A stretch of DNA of 45,651 nt from Pavlovales sp. CCMP2436 (Eukaryota > Haptophyta > Pavlovophyceae > Pavlovales): the NCBI GenBank assembly GCA_026770615.1, contig MU631686.1:24997-70647 (forward strand), in the 5' to 3' direction. How positions within the stretch are numbered: position 1 is the first letter of the stretch; every line of letters begins with the position of its first letter. A model generated the notes under the pieces. It made no database searches. It was not told the origin of the DNA and saw nothing but the letters and a program-made list of their open reading frames with translations. Positions 37,793 to 45,651 of this stretch are shown here, one piece after another. The translations under genes were made by a program, and so were the position numbers.

Positions 37793-38431
37793 TCAGTTGT
37801 CGTCGTGGTCGTCCACCTGCCTTGACTCGCGGAAGCGCGGGTTGGAGACCGGGTGCTCGCCATCCATCGGCTCCGCCCCCGCCCCCCCTTCGGGGCCGCG
37901 TCGTCTCTTGGCGCTGCCGTGCTCCTCGGCGCGCTCGTAGGCGCCGGCGCCGCCGCCGCCGCCAAGGCCGGCTGCGGGCTCGTCCTCGATGTTCTGCAGC
38001 AGCTGCCGGCCCCAGCCGCCGCGTGCCGGGTCGTAGTCGGGCCGCCACTCGTCGCGCACCTGCCCTCCCGAGCGCCCACGCCCGAACTGGCGGCCCTCCT
38101 CGAAGCCCGCATCCCAGTCGACGCGGATCACACGTTCGTCAATCTTGCAGCCGTTCACGTACTTGACGCAGTTCTCCGTGTGCAGGCGCTTGCGGTACTC
38201 GGCGAAGCAGAAGCCACACGGCGTGCGCTGCACGCGGTCGAGGCCCATGATGATGCGGCTCGTCTCGCCGGCGCGCGAGAAGAGGTCATGTATCTGCTCC
38301 TCCGTTGTGAAGAAGGAGAGGTTGCCCACGTACACGGTGCGCGAGTCCTCGAGCGCCGCGTGCCAGTCGCCGCGATACTTGCGGTCGCGGTAGAGCGAGT
38401 TGACGCCCACGTCGCGGTATAGATGCGCCAT
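37793..38431 (-). CDS. NCBP2: Nuclear cap-binding protein subunit 2 (CBP20)
   Basis: 212 residues, intact, single exon, ATG at 38431. The RRM at about 31-109 has RNP2 VYVGNL (33-38) and RNP1 CGFCFAEY (72-79), and the family-specific stretches [51 protein letters not shown] and GGQVRDE are all present. CBP20 holds the m7G cap of nuclear transcripts between aromatic residues and works as a dimer with CBP80 in splicing, export and 3' processing. About 55 residues longer than the animal protein because of a Gly/Ala-rich and charged C-terminal tail. Identification is secure. Confidence 0.96.
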   Translation of the reverse strand: MAHLYRDVGVNSLYRDRKYRGDWHAALEDSRTVYVGNLSFFTTEEQIHDLFSRAGETSRIIMGLDRVQRTPCGFCFAEYRKRLHTENCVKYVNGCKIDERVIRVDWDAGFEEGRQFGRGRSGGQVRDEWRPDYDPARGGWGRQLLQNIEDEPAAGLGGGGGAGAYERAEEHGSAKRRRGPEGGAGAEPMDGEHPVSNPRFRESRQVDDHDDN

Positions 38432-38799
38432 CTCGAGCTCTTCTCTTGCCGCAGTCGAGCGCCGAGTCCAGCGAGCTCAGCAACGTTGAGGCCGGGCTGG
38501 GGAACGGTTTTTCCAGCTCCCGATTTCCTGTACCGTTACCTTCGTTAGTTAGTTAGTATGAGCCTTCAACACACCCGCAAACGCCCTAGGCGTTGATGGA
38601 GGTGGCTTTCATGACATCTACAGTGGGAGGGGGCGCTCAGCCCCCCTGAGCAGCAATCAGCCTTGATGAAGATGGCTACACTGTGTGTGTGCTCGACTGG
38701 TAGCCACACGACGACGCAGCCCACGATGCGCCGCCTGTCAGTGAGTGATATGGGAAAGATGCAAGACCCCCGATTGATGCACCTGAATGCGATCTCCAA
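38432..38799. other. Intergenic, no gene seen
   Basis: Short upstream region of CBP20, then sequence with only weak open frames. CGTTGATGGAGGTGGCTTTCATGA and TTGATGAAGATGGCTAC (38592, 38664) look like degenerate repeats of each other. Confidence 0.35.
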
Positions 38800-39010
38800 G
38801 TCCCGCGTTATTTTATAATGCCACCTCTGCCGCCTGGGGCGCATTTTCTGCGTCCAGGAGGCCCCGGGTGTCAACGTCTGAGCGTCACTCTGCTGAGTTT
38901 CGGCGTTACCTTGCGGTAATACCAAAGCGCCGACAGAGCTCCGAAGCAAGTGATTTCGTTTCGGGTTTGGTCGAATATAGGTTCCACTGCGGTACCGTAG
39001 GGAAACTCGA
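38800..39010. repeat. Dispersed repeat D, copy 2
   Basis: Partner of 15735-15925 in the opposite orientation; on the minus strand the shared frame reads SVGALVLPQGNAETQQSDAQ. Confidence 0.6.
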
Positions 39011-39837
39011 ACTCAATCTAATAACGTGTAAAATTAGAATGACGTACGCTGAGCGCAGCTCGCCGAGCCTGCCCCTTTTCACGGGGGCGGCTGCTAGCAC
39101 TATCTCCTTCCCCCGGCCACGATTCCCAACGAGGATACTATGTACGGACCTGGGGCTGGTGAACAATTTGTTGGAGCAGGTACATGTTTTTGAGCAGGTT
39201 CTAAACTGGTGGCCTGGCATGGGCTGCGGAATGAGGGTCTGCGTGGTAAAGGGCGAGCGGGGCAGCATGGAAGAATCTGTGCATGGCGTTGCTCGAGCGG
39301 CCGCTTTGTCTATTCGTCGTCGAGCCACACGTCGAGCTGCGCGTTGCGCCTTGCGGGTGGAAGGGAGCGTGCGCAAGCTGCGCCCCCCGCCCGCCCCTCG
39401 TCAAGCCTCGCGGAGCTGTGAGCGAGCTTGCGTCCTTCACACTGGCGGGGGTTTGAGAAATATCTAGTTTATGATGTGATTCAACTCGGGATTTTGTTGC
39501 AAACCGGCTGGCTTGCGTCTTTCACGCTGGCGGGGGTTTGAGGAAAAAATGTAAAAATTCCGAATTTGATCACAATTTTGTTGCAGGATTTTTTTGTACC
39601 TATTTTTTCCAATCTGGTTTTCGAGAATTGTTTGTAGGAGCTGCCGCCGCTGCCGCCGCGCCGCCGTGACTAAATGGTATAAACTTAGAATGACGTGCGC
39701 TCATGGGCAGCTCGCCCGACGCCCAGCCGCCTCGAGGGGTGCGAGCTAACAGCTGGGTACCAGAGAAAACAAAGTTTTCTTAGGTTCACCAGGATATCTT
39801 CTGTCTGAGATGATTGTATTCAAGGAAGGGAGTACTC
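39011..39837. repeat. Unassigned stretch with two pairs of direct repeats
   Basis: CTTGCGTCCTTCACACTGGC (39427-39458) recurs as CTTGCGTCTTTCACGCTGGC (39512-39542). AAATTAGAATGACGTACGCT (about 39027-39050) recurs as AACTTAGAATGACGTGCGCT (about 39676-39701). No gene supported. Confidence 0.6.
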
Positions 39838-40072
39838 CCTTGATTCAAGCTGGCGTCTGACTGTCCTGAATGTTGTGCTGGTCTGAGCGCTGCGTCGCCC
39901 ATTGCATGCTACGTGCCTTAGTCGGCTGCGCTGGCTTGGGCGCCACTGCGCATGCTGATGGAACTTCGGTAGTGTGCCCGGGTAAGGGCGATTCAGGAGA
40001 TGATCTGCTGGTTGCTGTTTCTCGTGTACCCTTGCTGGGCGGCGATCAGGAACAGTTCATCGGGAGTAGGTG
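39838..40072 (-). repeat. Dispersed repeat B, copy 3
   Basis: Matches the 36573-36800 unit with more changes (CATGCTACGTGCCTTAGTCG, GGGTAAGGGCGATTCAGGAG), so it is an older copy. The sequence after it (40073-40315) is C/A-rich (CCCCAACCCCC repeats, 40105-40160) and then AT-rich. Confidence 0.75.
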
Positions 40073-40407
40073 ATTCAGCCCCCCCAATAGGTTGGAAAAA
40101 GAAAAAAAAATCCCCAACCCCCTAACCCAAATCCACAACCCCCAACCCCCAACCCAAATCCTCTTGCGTCCGTTGCACATTATAAATTGAATCACGATAT
40201 TAATTACATTAATTCACACCGATAATCAGTGAAAAATCGTAAATTATATACTTCCGGGTTCGTCCTTGTACAGTAACTTTGTCCTTTAATAAAAATTTAG
40301 GGTAGATCTATTCGAATGAGCAGAACCATGACATTTTCCTATCTGTCTATAGTTTTGAGGCGACCAGTTTTACTCGACGCTGCAAAGGCACTGCATTCTC
40401 GCGCGAC

Positions 40408-41968
40408 ATGCCAGGTGCGCACGGCTGCCGCCCAGGCGTGCACCGCTCACGCGCTCCATCTCCCCATGCCGAGTAATCACGACGCTCACCGGCCCTTCCC
40501 GACCGCCCCCGCAGGAAGCTACGAAGAGCTTGACTGCCTGCTCGACAACGCGACTTTGAAGTCGCTCCTCCAGACCCTGTCGGTCACGACGATAATCGAT
40601 GACGACGTCATCCACGACTTCATTGCTGGCTTGGCGACGTTTGGCCTCGATGGTGGCGGAGTGGCGGCCGACCCGGAGTCGGCCGCGCGTTTCCAGCGTG
40701 GGATGCTCGAGCTGTTGAAGGGGGGCAGCACGACGCACGTAGAGCACGATGCCTACATCTTCCTCTGCATGCGCTGCCGCAGCAAGATCGTGAAGTGCAC
40801 CACGTGGCCGATCATCGTGAGTCGATGCGTGACTCAACTTCGCCCGCACTTTGCCCCCGCGTTTGTCGCCGGATCGAGGGGGGCTGGCGCTTCTGTGCTA
40901 CATACCGCGCTGACTCTCCACCCCCCTGCCTCGCCCTGCCTCGCATGCAGGGCAACCCAACCTTAATCGGCCATGAGGAAGAGACGGGGGCCGCCGCTGA
41001 GTTGCTCCGTGAGCTCGACCCTACCCCCGAGCTGGGCATGTACGTCAAGCTGCGCAAGAACGGCAAGCACGAGACGTGCGCGACAGGCTTGGTTTGCCAG
41101 CATGCCGGGTTCTACGCCGTCGTGAACGGCCCTGGGAAGGGGCTTGGCAATGGCGCGGCGCGCGAGATCTTCGCCGTTACGCTCGAGTTCTTGGCCGGCA
41201 ACGACGCGGTGGGCCAGTTCAAGAAGGACGATGGAAGCCAGCAGTGCTACACGCCTCCGTCTGCTGTCCTCTCGCGCGCGCTCGCTGACCAAAGCATGAA
41301 GGTGCTCACGCACGCGGCCGACGCAGGCTTCGTCGTGTTCTGCATCGAGGGCAAGTACGAGGCGGAGCTGCTCCTGCAGCGCGTGGCGTGGAAGTCGCGC
41401 CTCGCCGCCTGCTCGATCTCCGCTGCTTTCGCGAACCCACACGACGCGGACCCGTTCGGCAACGGCGTGAACGGGTGGGGCTGTGCTGTCTCTCTAGCCA
41501 TTAGCTCACACTCCCGTGCACGCGATGCTGACTCTCTTCTCGTACGCGCGTGACGCTGATCGCCCATCTGACTGCCCCTCCCCCCTCCCCATCTCGACAC
41601 TCTGCAGGCTTTACGTCATCCGGTTCAAGAAGACCGGCCCGCTGGCGATGCTCGTGAGCTCCCCGTCCTCCGGTGCGTGCATCTTCGGTCCTTACCTCTC
41701 GATCGAAGAGAAGGCCATGGTCTTGAACCATTTCTTAGCCCGGACCAAGTTCTTCCGCGAGCTCTCCGGCCTCGCCGCGCTGCCCGACAACCAGTCTGCG
41801 CTCGTCGCCTACTGTGGCGGACGAAACGAGTCGCTCCTACAGCGCGCACTGTCGATGGACGTCGTGCGCGCGTCCGAGGCCCGGTCATGGCGCCACGCCC
41901 GCACCCTCAACCTCCCGCAGTGCCAGGGCGAGGAGGACCCTGGGCGCATCGCCTTCCTCAAGTGTTGA
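40408..41968 (+). CDS. Spliced gene of unknown function, four exons, 397 residues
   Basis: Best model: exons 40408-40414, 40515-40816, 40951-41474, 41608-41968; introns of 100, 134 and 133 bp with donors GTGCGC, GTGAGT and GTGGGG and acceptors CGCAG, TGCAG and TGCAG. All junctions keep the frame and total 398 codons including TGA. The start gives MPGSYEELDCLLDN; the first intron is the least sure, since an unspliced frame is open from 40316. Exon 2 has a CMRCRSKIVKC cluster (possible metal site) across exon 2 up to TTWPII|GNPTLIG. Later parts are mixed helix/strand (GMYVKLRKNGKHE, AGFVVFCIEGKYEAE, LYVIRFKKTGPLAMLVSS). No family recognised. GC-rich codon use matches the intact genes. Confidence 0.65.
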
Positions 41969-42288
41969 TGTTAGCCGGTCGCTCCGTCTCTCCTTTAGTC
42001 CTTGCGGCGCTAGAGGGTGCCCGTCGTCTCGACGGGCGGCAGGATCAAATATAGCGAGTTAGATCTTCACGAGCGATCAGTGCAAGCGATCAGCGGCGGA
42101 CGGCAAAACTGAGCGATCACTGAGTGGCAATCACAATTTAAACTGAGCCAGAGTTGTGGCCAGTAAGTGAGTGCGGTGCTGTGTGCTGCGGACAGGCATG
42201 TAGGTAGTATAGCTTGAGTATAATGCTCTCATAGCCACTGGCCAGTAGCTATAAGAGCCTATACAAGAGCCATACCTCCAACATTAAG

Positions 42289-42966
42289 TCACTGCCGCAG
42301 CGCGCGCCCGGCGCTGCGCCTCGGCTGGGAGGAGGCCAACCCCTCGACTGCCCCCGCGGGGTCTGTCGCCATGCTGCACTGCTCGCAGCGCGCACCCGCC
42401 GGCAGCGTGCTGCGCCTCGGCTGGGAGGAGGTCACACCGCAGCTCCAGCCCGCCGGCAGCGCGCTGCACCTCGGCTGGGAGAAGGTCACACCGCAGCTCC
42501 AGCTCGCCGGCAGCGCGCTGCGCCTCGGCTGGGAGGAGGCCAAACCCTCGTCTCAGCCCGCCGGCAGCGCGGTGCGCCTCGACTGGGAGAACCGTCAGTA
42601 CGCTGGCCTGACGAAGTCCTCACACGCGAGGTTGGTGGCCGGCCTCTCCAAGCGGCAGCGCTTCGACAATGACCAGGCCAAGCGCATCGTCGACGCGCCC
42701 CCCCGCTGCCCATGCTGCAAGCAGACGGCGGATGAGACGAAGCATTCGAACATGAGAGTGAGCGCGTTGTGCCTCGCTCACCGCCTGATGGACTCGCGCG
42801 TCAGACGTCCCTGCGCCTCAACCCCCCCCCTCCCCCCCCCCGACGGCGTGTCGGACAGAGGCACATCATGCGCCGCCACACTGAGGAGCTGCGCCTCACC
42901 ATCTCCACCAAGTTCAAGCTGCATCTTAACAAAGTGACACGCATCTTCGAAATCCAGCGCAAGTAG
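42289..42966 (+). CDS. Spliced gene with 18-residue tandem repeats and a Cys/His cluster
   Basis: Exon from before 42289 to 42757, intron 42758-42858 (GTGAGC...GACAG, 101 bp), exon 42859-42966 ending TAG. The first part holds four to five 54-bp repeats encoding PAGSALRLGWEEVTPQLQ-type units (42310-42595). It is followed by LTKSSHARLVAGLSKRQRF and CPCCKQTADETKHSNMR; splicing joins this to RHIMRRHTEELRL, completing a possible CX2C...HX5H zinc site. The intron has a poly-C tract before the acceptor. The 5' start is not settled: Met at 42371 lies inside the repeats and the frame is open upstream, so an earlier exon may exist. Function unknown. Confidence 0.55.
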
Positions 42967-43015
42967 ACGCCGAGCGCCGCCGCATGCAGGTCCTGACCGG
43001 CCACGCACACTCCCA

Positions 43016-43487
43016 AATTGCGAAAACTTTACGCGACCGACTCGTTCGACTACGCGAGTTCCTCAATCTTGATCAGACCCCGCGCCAACTCGGACGAGTG
43101 CTGACCGCAATTTCGTCATCGATACATCAATGCAGATAGTGTGCATCGGAATTAAGTTAAAAAGTCACGCTTTGTCTTATGTAGGGTGAAGAAACCGCGT
43201 GACGTCGCAGTGAGGACCAGCTAGCGCACGATGGCTGCCCAGCCCGCGTACTCGCTCTGGGCATCCTTTGTTGTTCATGGGCATGGCGGCTTTGTCTATG
43301 GGAGTTATACGCGCCTTTTTCTCTACGCGGCTGTAGCGGCATCCAGATAGACTCATGTAAGAATGTCTAGGTAAGTTACTTTAGTTATTTGGTTAGATCG
43401 ATAACTAAATATCAAGCAGATCGATAACTGAAGTTTGGCAAAACTTCACGACCCTCGTCGGTATCGATAAGAGTGTTTTTGTCATGC
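43016..43487. other. Intergenic; short direct repeat
   Basis: AGATCGATAACT occurs twice (about 43395 and 43418) in an AT-rich stretch upstream of the next gene. Nothing else recognised. Confidence 0.4.
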
Positions 43488-44336
43488 ATGAGCAGGGTAC
43501 GAGGCCGTCAAATATTTCGCCAAATATGTACTCCATCTTTGTTTGAACTAGCCGTGCGACCGAGCAGCTCGCAGAGGGCGATGCTCGCGTCGGTGAAAAA
43601 GCCCCGTGCCAAAGTGCCTATCGGCGGCTTCTACGATGGCGAGGGCCGCTGCAATCTCTGCACCACCGCTCCTCTGCAACCATGCAAGTACCAGCACGAG
43701 CATGGCAGAAGCCACCAATTCAACTACGAGCAGTACTCCGGCAACTACGAGCGCCACGTCCAGGTATACGATGCGGCTGAGAAGGCACGCGACCAGCAAG
43801 CCGTGTTTAACAAGCAGCGGCGCGCGCTCGTCGTGCTCGACCGTGCGACCGCTATGAAGCACGCCCGCGGCCTCGTTACCTCCAGCCCGTGGTTTCGGCA
43901 GCTCTCCGCCGCCCAGCGCCGCGACACGCAGGCCGCGCTCTTCCCGCACCTCGCAGTGGCCCTCAACCCCTCCCCGGAGGGCGCGTGCCCGTCGATTGCC
44001 GTGCAGGTCATGGTCACTGGCAGCAGCCGCGCGGCCGTCTCTTCCCTCCTCACCCTTGCAGTTGTGCGCGCGCACAACGTCTCGGTGTTCGGCTCAGTGA
44101 AAAAGTGCCGCAAGCACTGCCGCGTGGTGGCGACCTTGGCATCCTCGGCAGTTACCGGCGCCAGGGCCTGGCGCGTGCTCGTGAAGGAGATCGTCGATCA
44201 GCAGGCGGACCTGGTCGTGCTAGAACGGCGGCCAGGTGTTGCCCATGGGGCCCTTGCCGATGCCGGGCTGGAATTTCTTTTAAATCACCTGCCGACCCCT
44301 CCCGTTAGCCGCCGCCGCACACTGGGCTCGGCTTAA
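43488..44336 (+). CDS. Hypothetical protein with N-terminal Cys/His cluster
   Basis: Open frame from ATG 43488 to TAA 44336; the second Met at 43581 (MLASVKKPRAKVPIGGFYDG) is an equally good start. Next comes GRCNLCTTAPLQPCKYQHEH, whose Cys and His spacing suggests a zinc site, then a charged helix (YERHVQVYDAAEKARDQQAV), and a long Ala/Val-rich part (AVQVMVTGSSRAAVSSLLTL). GC-rich codon use. It lies in line with the two preceding unknown genes. No family recognised; the Cys/His pattern is not a standard C2H2 finger. Confidence 0.55.
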   Translation: MSRVRGRQIFRQICTPSLFELAVRPSSSQRAMLASVKKPRAKVPIGGFYDGEGRCNLCTTAPLQPCKYQHEHGRSHQFNYEQYSGNYERHVQVYDAAEKARDQQAVFNKQRRALVVLDRATAMKHARGLVTSSPWFRQLSAAQRRDTQAALFPHLAVALNPSPEGACPSIAVQVMVTGSSRAAVSSLLTLAVVRAHNVSVFGSVKKCRKHCRVVATLASSAVTGARAWRVLVKEIVDQQADLVVLERRPGVAHGALADAGLEFLLNHLPTPPVSRRRTLGSA

Positions 44337-44345
44337 GAGGCACGG

Positions 44346-44385
44346 TGGGCTATGTGACAAGTTAGTTAAATGTTAGTCACAGAGG
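44346..44385. repeat. TGTGACAAGTTAGTTA palindromic motif, second copy
   Basis: GGGCTATGTGACAAGTTAGT...ATGTTAGTCACAGAGG matches the centre of the hAT-like element at 18300-18333. The element's terminal repeats are not found around this copy. Confidence 0.65.
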
Positions 44386-44562
44386 TCACGGCAGCGGTCA
44401 TTTGCATCGTGTGTATCAAGTAGCGACGCACCGTGACCGCCTCGTCCTGTAGCGCCACCGGCAGCGCGGGCGTCCCCGCGCGCTGCTCCGGCCGCCGGGA
44501 CCGGGAGTCGGCCATTTTGGCCTCCCAGGGAAAATCGATTTTTGGGGCTTCTCACGACTGTG

Positions 44563-44820
44563 AGCTTGTAAAGCAAACCCCCTGAAATGTATAAGTGGGT
44601 CACGCTTTGGGGACCCTTGGCGCCCGAGCGCGGGCCGGCGCGGCGGCGCAGGGCGTGGGTGGCGCGCGACAGGCCTGACGGGTGCGCGCACGAGTGGTGC
44701 GCCCATCGCGCCGCTGGCGCCGGCGCAGCCGAGCGGTGCATCCGGCGCTACAGGCCGTGAGCGCGCGCGTCCGCACCGTTTTGGGCGTCTGACATTTTCA
44801 GGGGGTTTGCTTTACAAGCT
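44563..44820. mobile_element. 258-bp TIR element ending 7 bp before a zinc-finger gene
   Basis: Inverted ends of 28 bp differing by one inserted base: AGCTTGTAAAGCAAACCCCC (44563) and GGGGGTTTGCTTTACAAGCT (ending 44820). No clear target duplication. The interior is GC-rich and non-coding. Its right end lies 7 bp before the ATG at 44828, so the element must supply the 5' UTR and probably the promoter of that gene. Confidence 0.85.
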
Positions 44821-44827
44821 GTTAGTC

Positions 44828-45651
44828 ATGACGCCCCTGAGCTCGCGAACGCTCGCTGCGGACGGGCAAGACGCACACGACGATGGAAGCTCGCATGACG
44901 ACGAAAACGACGATGGCGCGGCAGTCGCAGAACCACCACCGCCTCCTTTCCCACCCGGTTACGTACGGCCGCCATTCTGTCCATTGGCGGGGCGTGGCTT
45001 CCCCTGCGACGAGCCTGACTGTGGACACTTCTCTTCTACCCGACGCTACCTCTCGGCGCACAGGCGGAGGAGTCACGCTCTGCCGAAAGCGGCGCCGCGC
45101 AAGGCCAACAAGCGCGCGCACAGCGATGAGCGGCCATTCCCGTGCGACGAGCCCGGGTGCGGCTACAGCGCCACTACTGCGGGCGACCTCACGAAGCACA
45201 AGCGCACGCACACCGGCGAGCGGCCGTACGCGTGCGACGAGCCGGGCTGTGGGTACAGAGCTAGTGAGGCGGGCTCCCTCACGACGCACAAGCGCACGCA
45301 CAGCGGCGAGCGACCGTTCGCGTGCGACGAGCCGGGCTGCGAGTACAGCGGCACTACCGCGAGCCACCTCACGAAGCACAAGCGCACGCACAGCGGCGAG
45401 CGGCCGTACGCGTGCGACGAGCCCGGCTGAGACTACAGAGCTAGTGAGGCGGGCTCCCTCGCGACGCACAAGCGCACGCACAGCGGCGGGCGACCGTTCG
45501 CGTGCGACGAGCCGGGCTGCGAGTACAGCGCCACTACCGCGAGCCACCTCACGAGGCACAAGCGCACGCACAGCGGCGAGTGGCCGTACGCGTGCGACGA
45601 GCCCGGCTGCGACTACAGAGCTAGTGAGGTGGGCCACCTCGCGACGCACAA
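44828..45651 (+). pseudogene. C2H2 zinc-finger array protein, nonsense codon in finger 5, cut by window end
   Basis: ATG at 44828 (MTPLSSRTLAADG), an acidic Asp/His stretch and a Pro-rich stretch, then fingers of the CX4CX12HX3H type, each 28 residues (84 bp): FPCDEPDCGHF.., FPCDEPGCGYSATTAGDLTK, YACDEPGCGYRASEAGSLTT and so on, joined by HTGERPY-like linkers. At 45428-45430 TGA replaces the second Cys codon of finger 5 (CDEPG-stop); the same frame then continues with two to three more fingers to the last base. Such arrays bind DNA or RNA in the nucleus. The product is either a shortened five-finger protein or the copy is decaying. The near-identical units suggest recent unequal exchange. Confidence 0.85.

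Noticed and set aside
40100..40165. Interstitial telomere from CCCCAACCCCC / CCCTAACCC runs
   Set aside because: The unit is irregular, with only one CCCTAACCC; it is better described as C/A-rich low complexity.

Overview
The window is nuclear DNA of a GC-rich eukaryote with spliced genes, most likely an alga with a secondary (red-lineage) plastid such as a haptophyte or an ochrophyte. Two things point there: a protein at 7943-8896 opens with a signal peptide ending in an ASA|FVP motif, the mark of plastid import in these groups, and an NPL4 homologue at 18634-20187 carries a signal-peptide-like N-terminus, as expected for the plastid-associated SELMA translocon. Spliceosomal GT-AG introns of about 100-135 bp can be read at 40-43 kb. 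I cannot name the species. There is an 820 bp assembly gap (24567-25386).

Layout. 1-2.1 kb: degenerate Copia-like gag on the minus strand, repeat debris and a small TIR element. 2.4-3.6 kb: a single-pass membrane protein gene. 3.7-6.7 kb: minus-strand remnant of a LINE whose last domain is an OTU-type cysteine protease, split by two TIR elements. 7.3-8.9 kb: TIR element, then the plastid-targeted Lys/Ala/Pro-rich protein. 9.2-15.5 kb: a longer plus-strand copy of the same LINE (reverse transcriptase, RNase H, CCHC-like finger, repetitive linker, 3' region), with many in-frame stops but a largely preserved frame, again split by two TIR elements. 15.5-18.5 kb: repeat debris, one more TIR element and a small element with an 8-bp target duplication. 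18.6-23.3 kb: two intact, divergently arranged genes, NPL4 (minus) and a type I membrane protein with three Cys modules and a cytoplasmic WW domain (plus). 23.3-29.2 kb: repeats, gap and decayed LTR-retroelement gag/protease. 29.2-31 kb: minus-strand decayed reverse transcriptase of a second, unrelated family. 31.1-33.0 kb: third, 5'-truncated copy of the OTU-LINE. 33.0-35.3 kb: F-box/ankyrin-like, Pro-rich, ubiquitin fusion gene. 35.3-37.7 kb: repeats and a cluster of bZIP-type sites. 37.8-38.4 kb: cap-binding protein CBP20. 38.8-40.3 kb: repeat debris. 40.4-44.3 kb: three unrecognised genes, two clearly spliced. 44.5 kb to the end: a TIR element ending 7 bp before a C2H2 zinc-finger array gene that has a nonsense codon and runs off the window.

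The clearest unusual structures are (1) seven copies of one short TIR family with TA target duplications, four of them inside the OTU-LINE copies; (2) the LINE family itself, with a C-terminal OTU protease and a shared 3' region; (3) the full-length 76-residue ubiquitin-like module inside an ankyrin/Pro-rich protein; (4) the membrane protein with WW tail; and (5) the putative SELMA-type NPL4. Host genes are intact and very GC-rich, whereas the mobile DNA is AT-richer and carries many nonsense codons.
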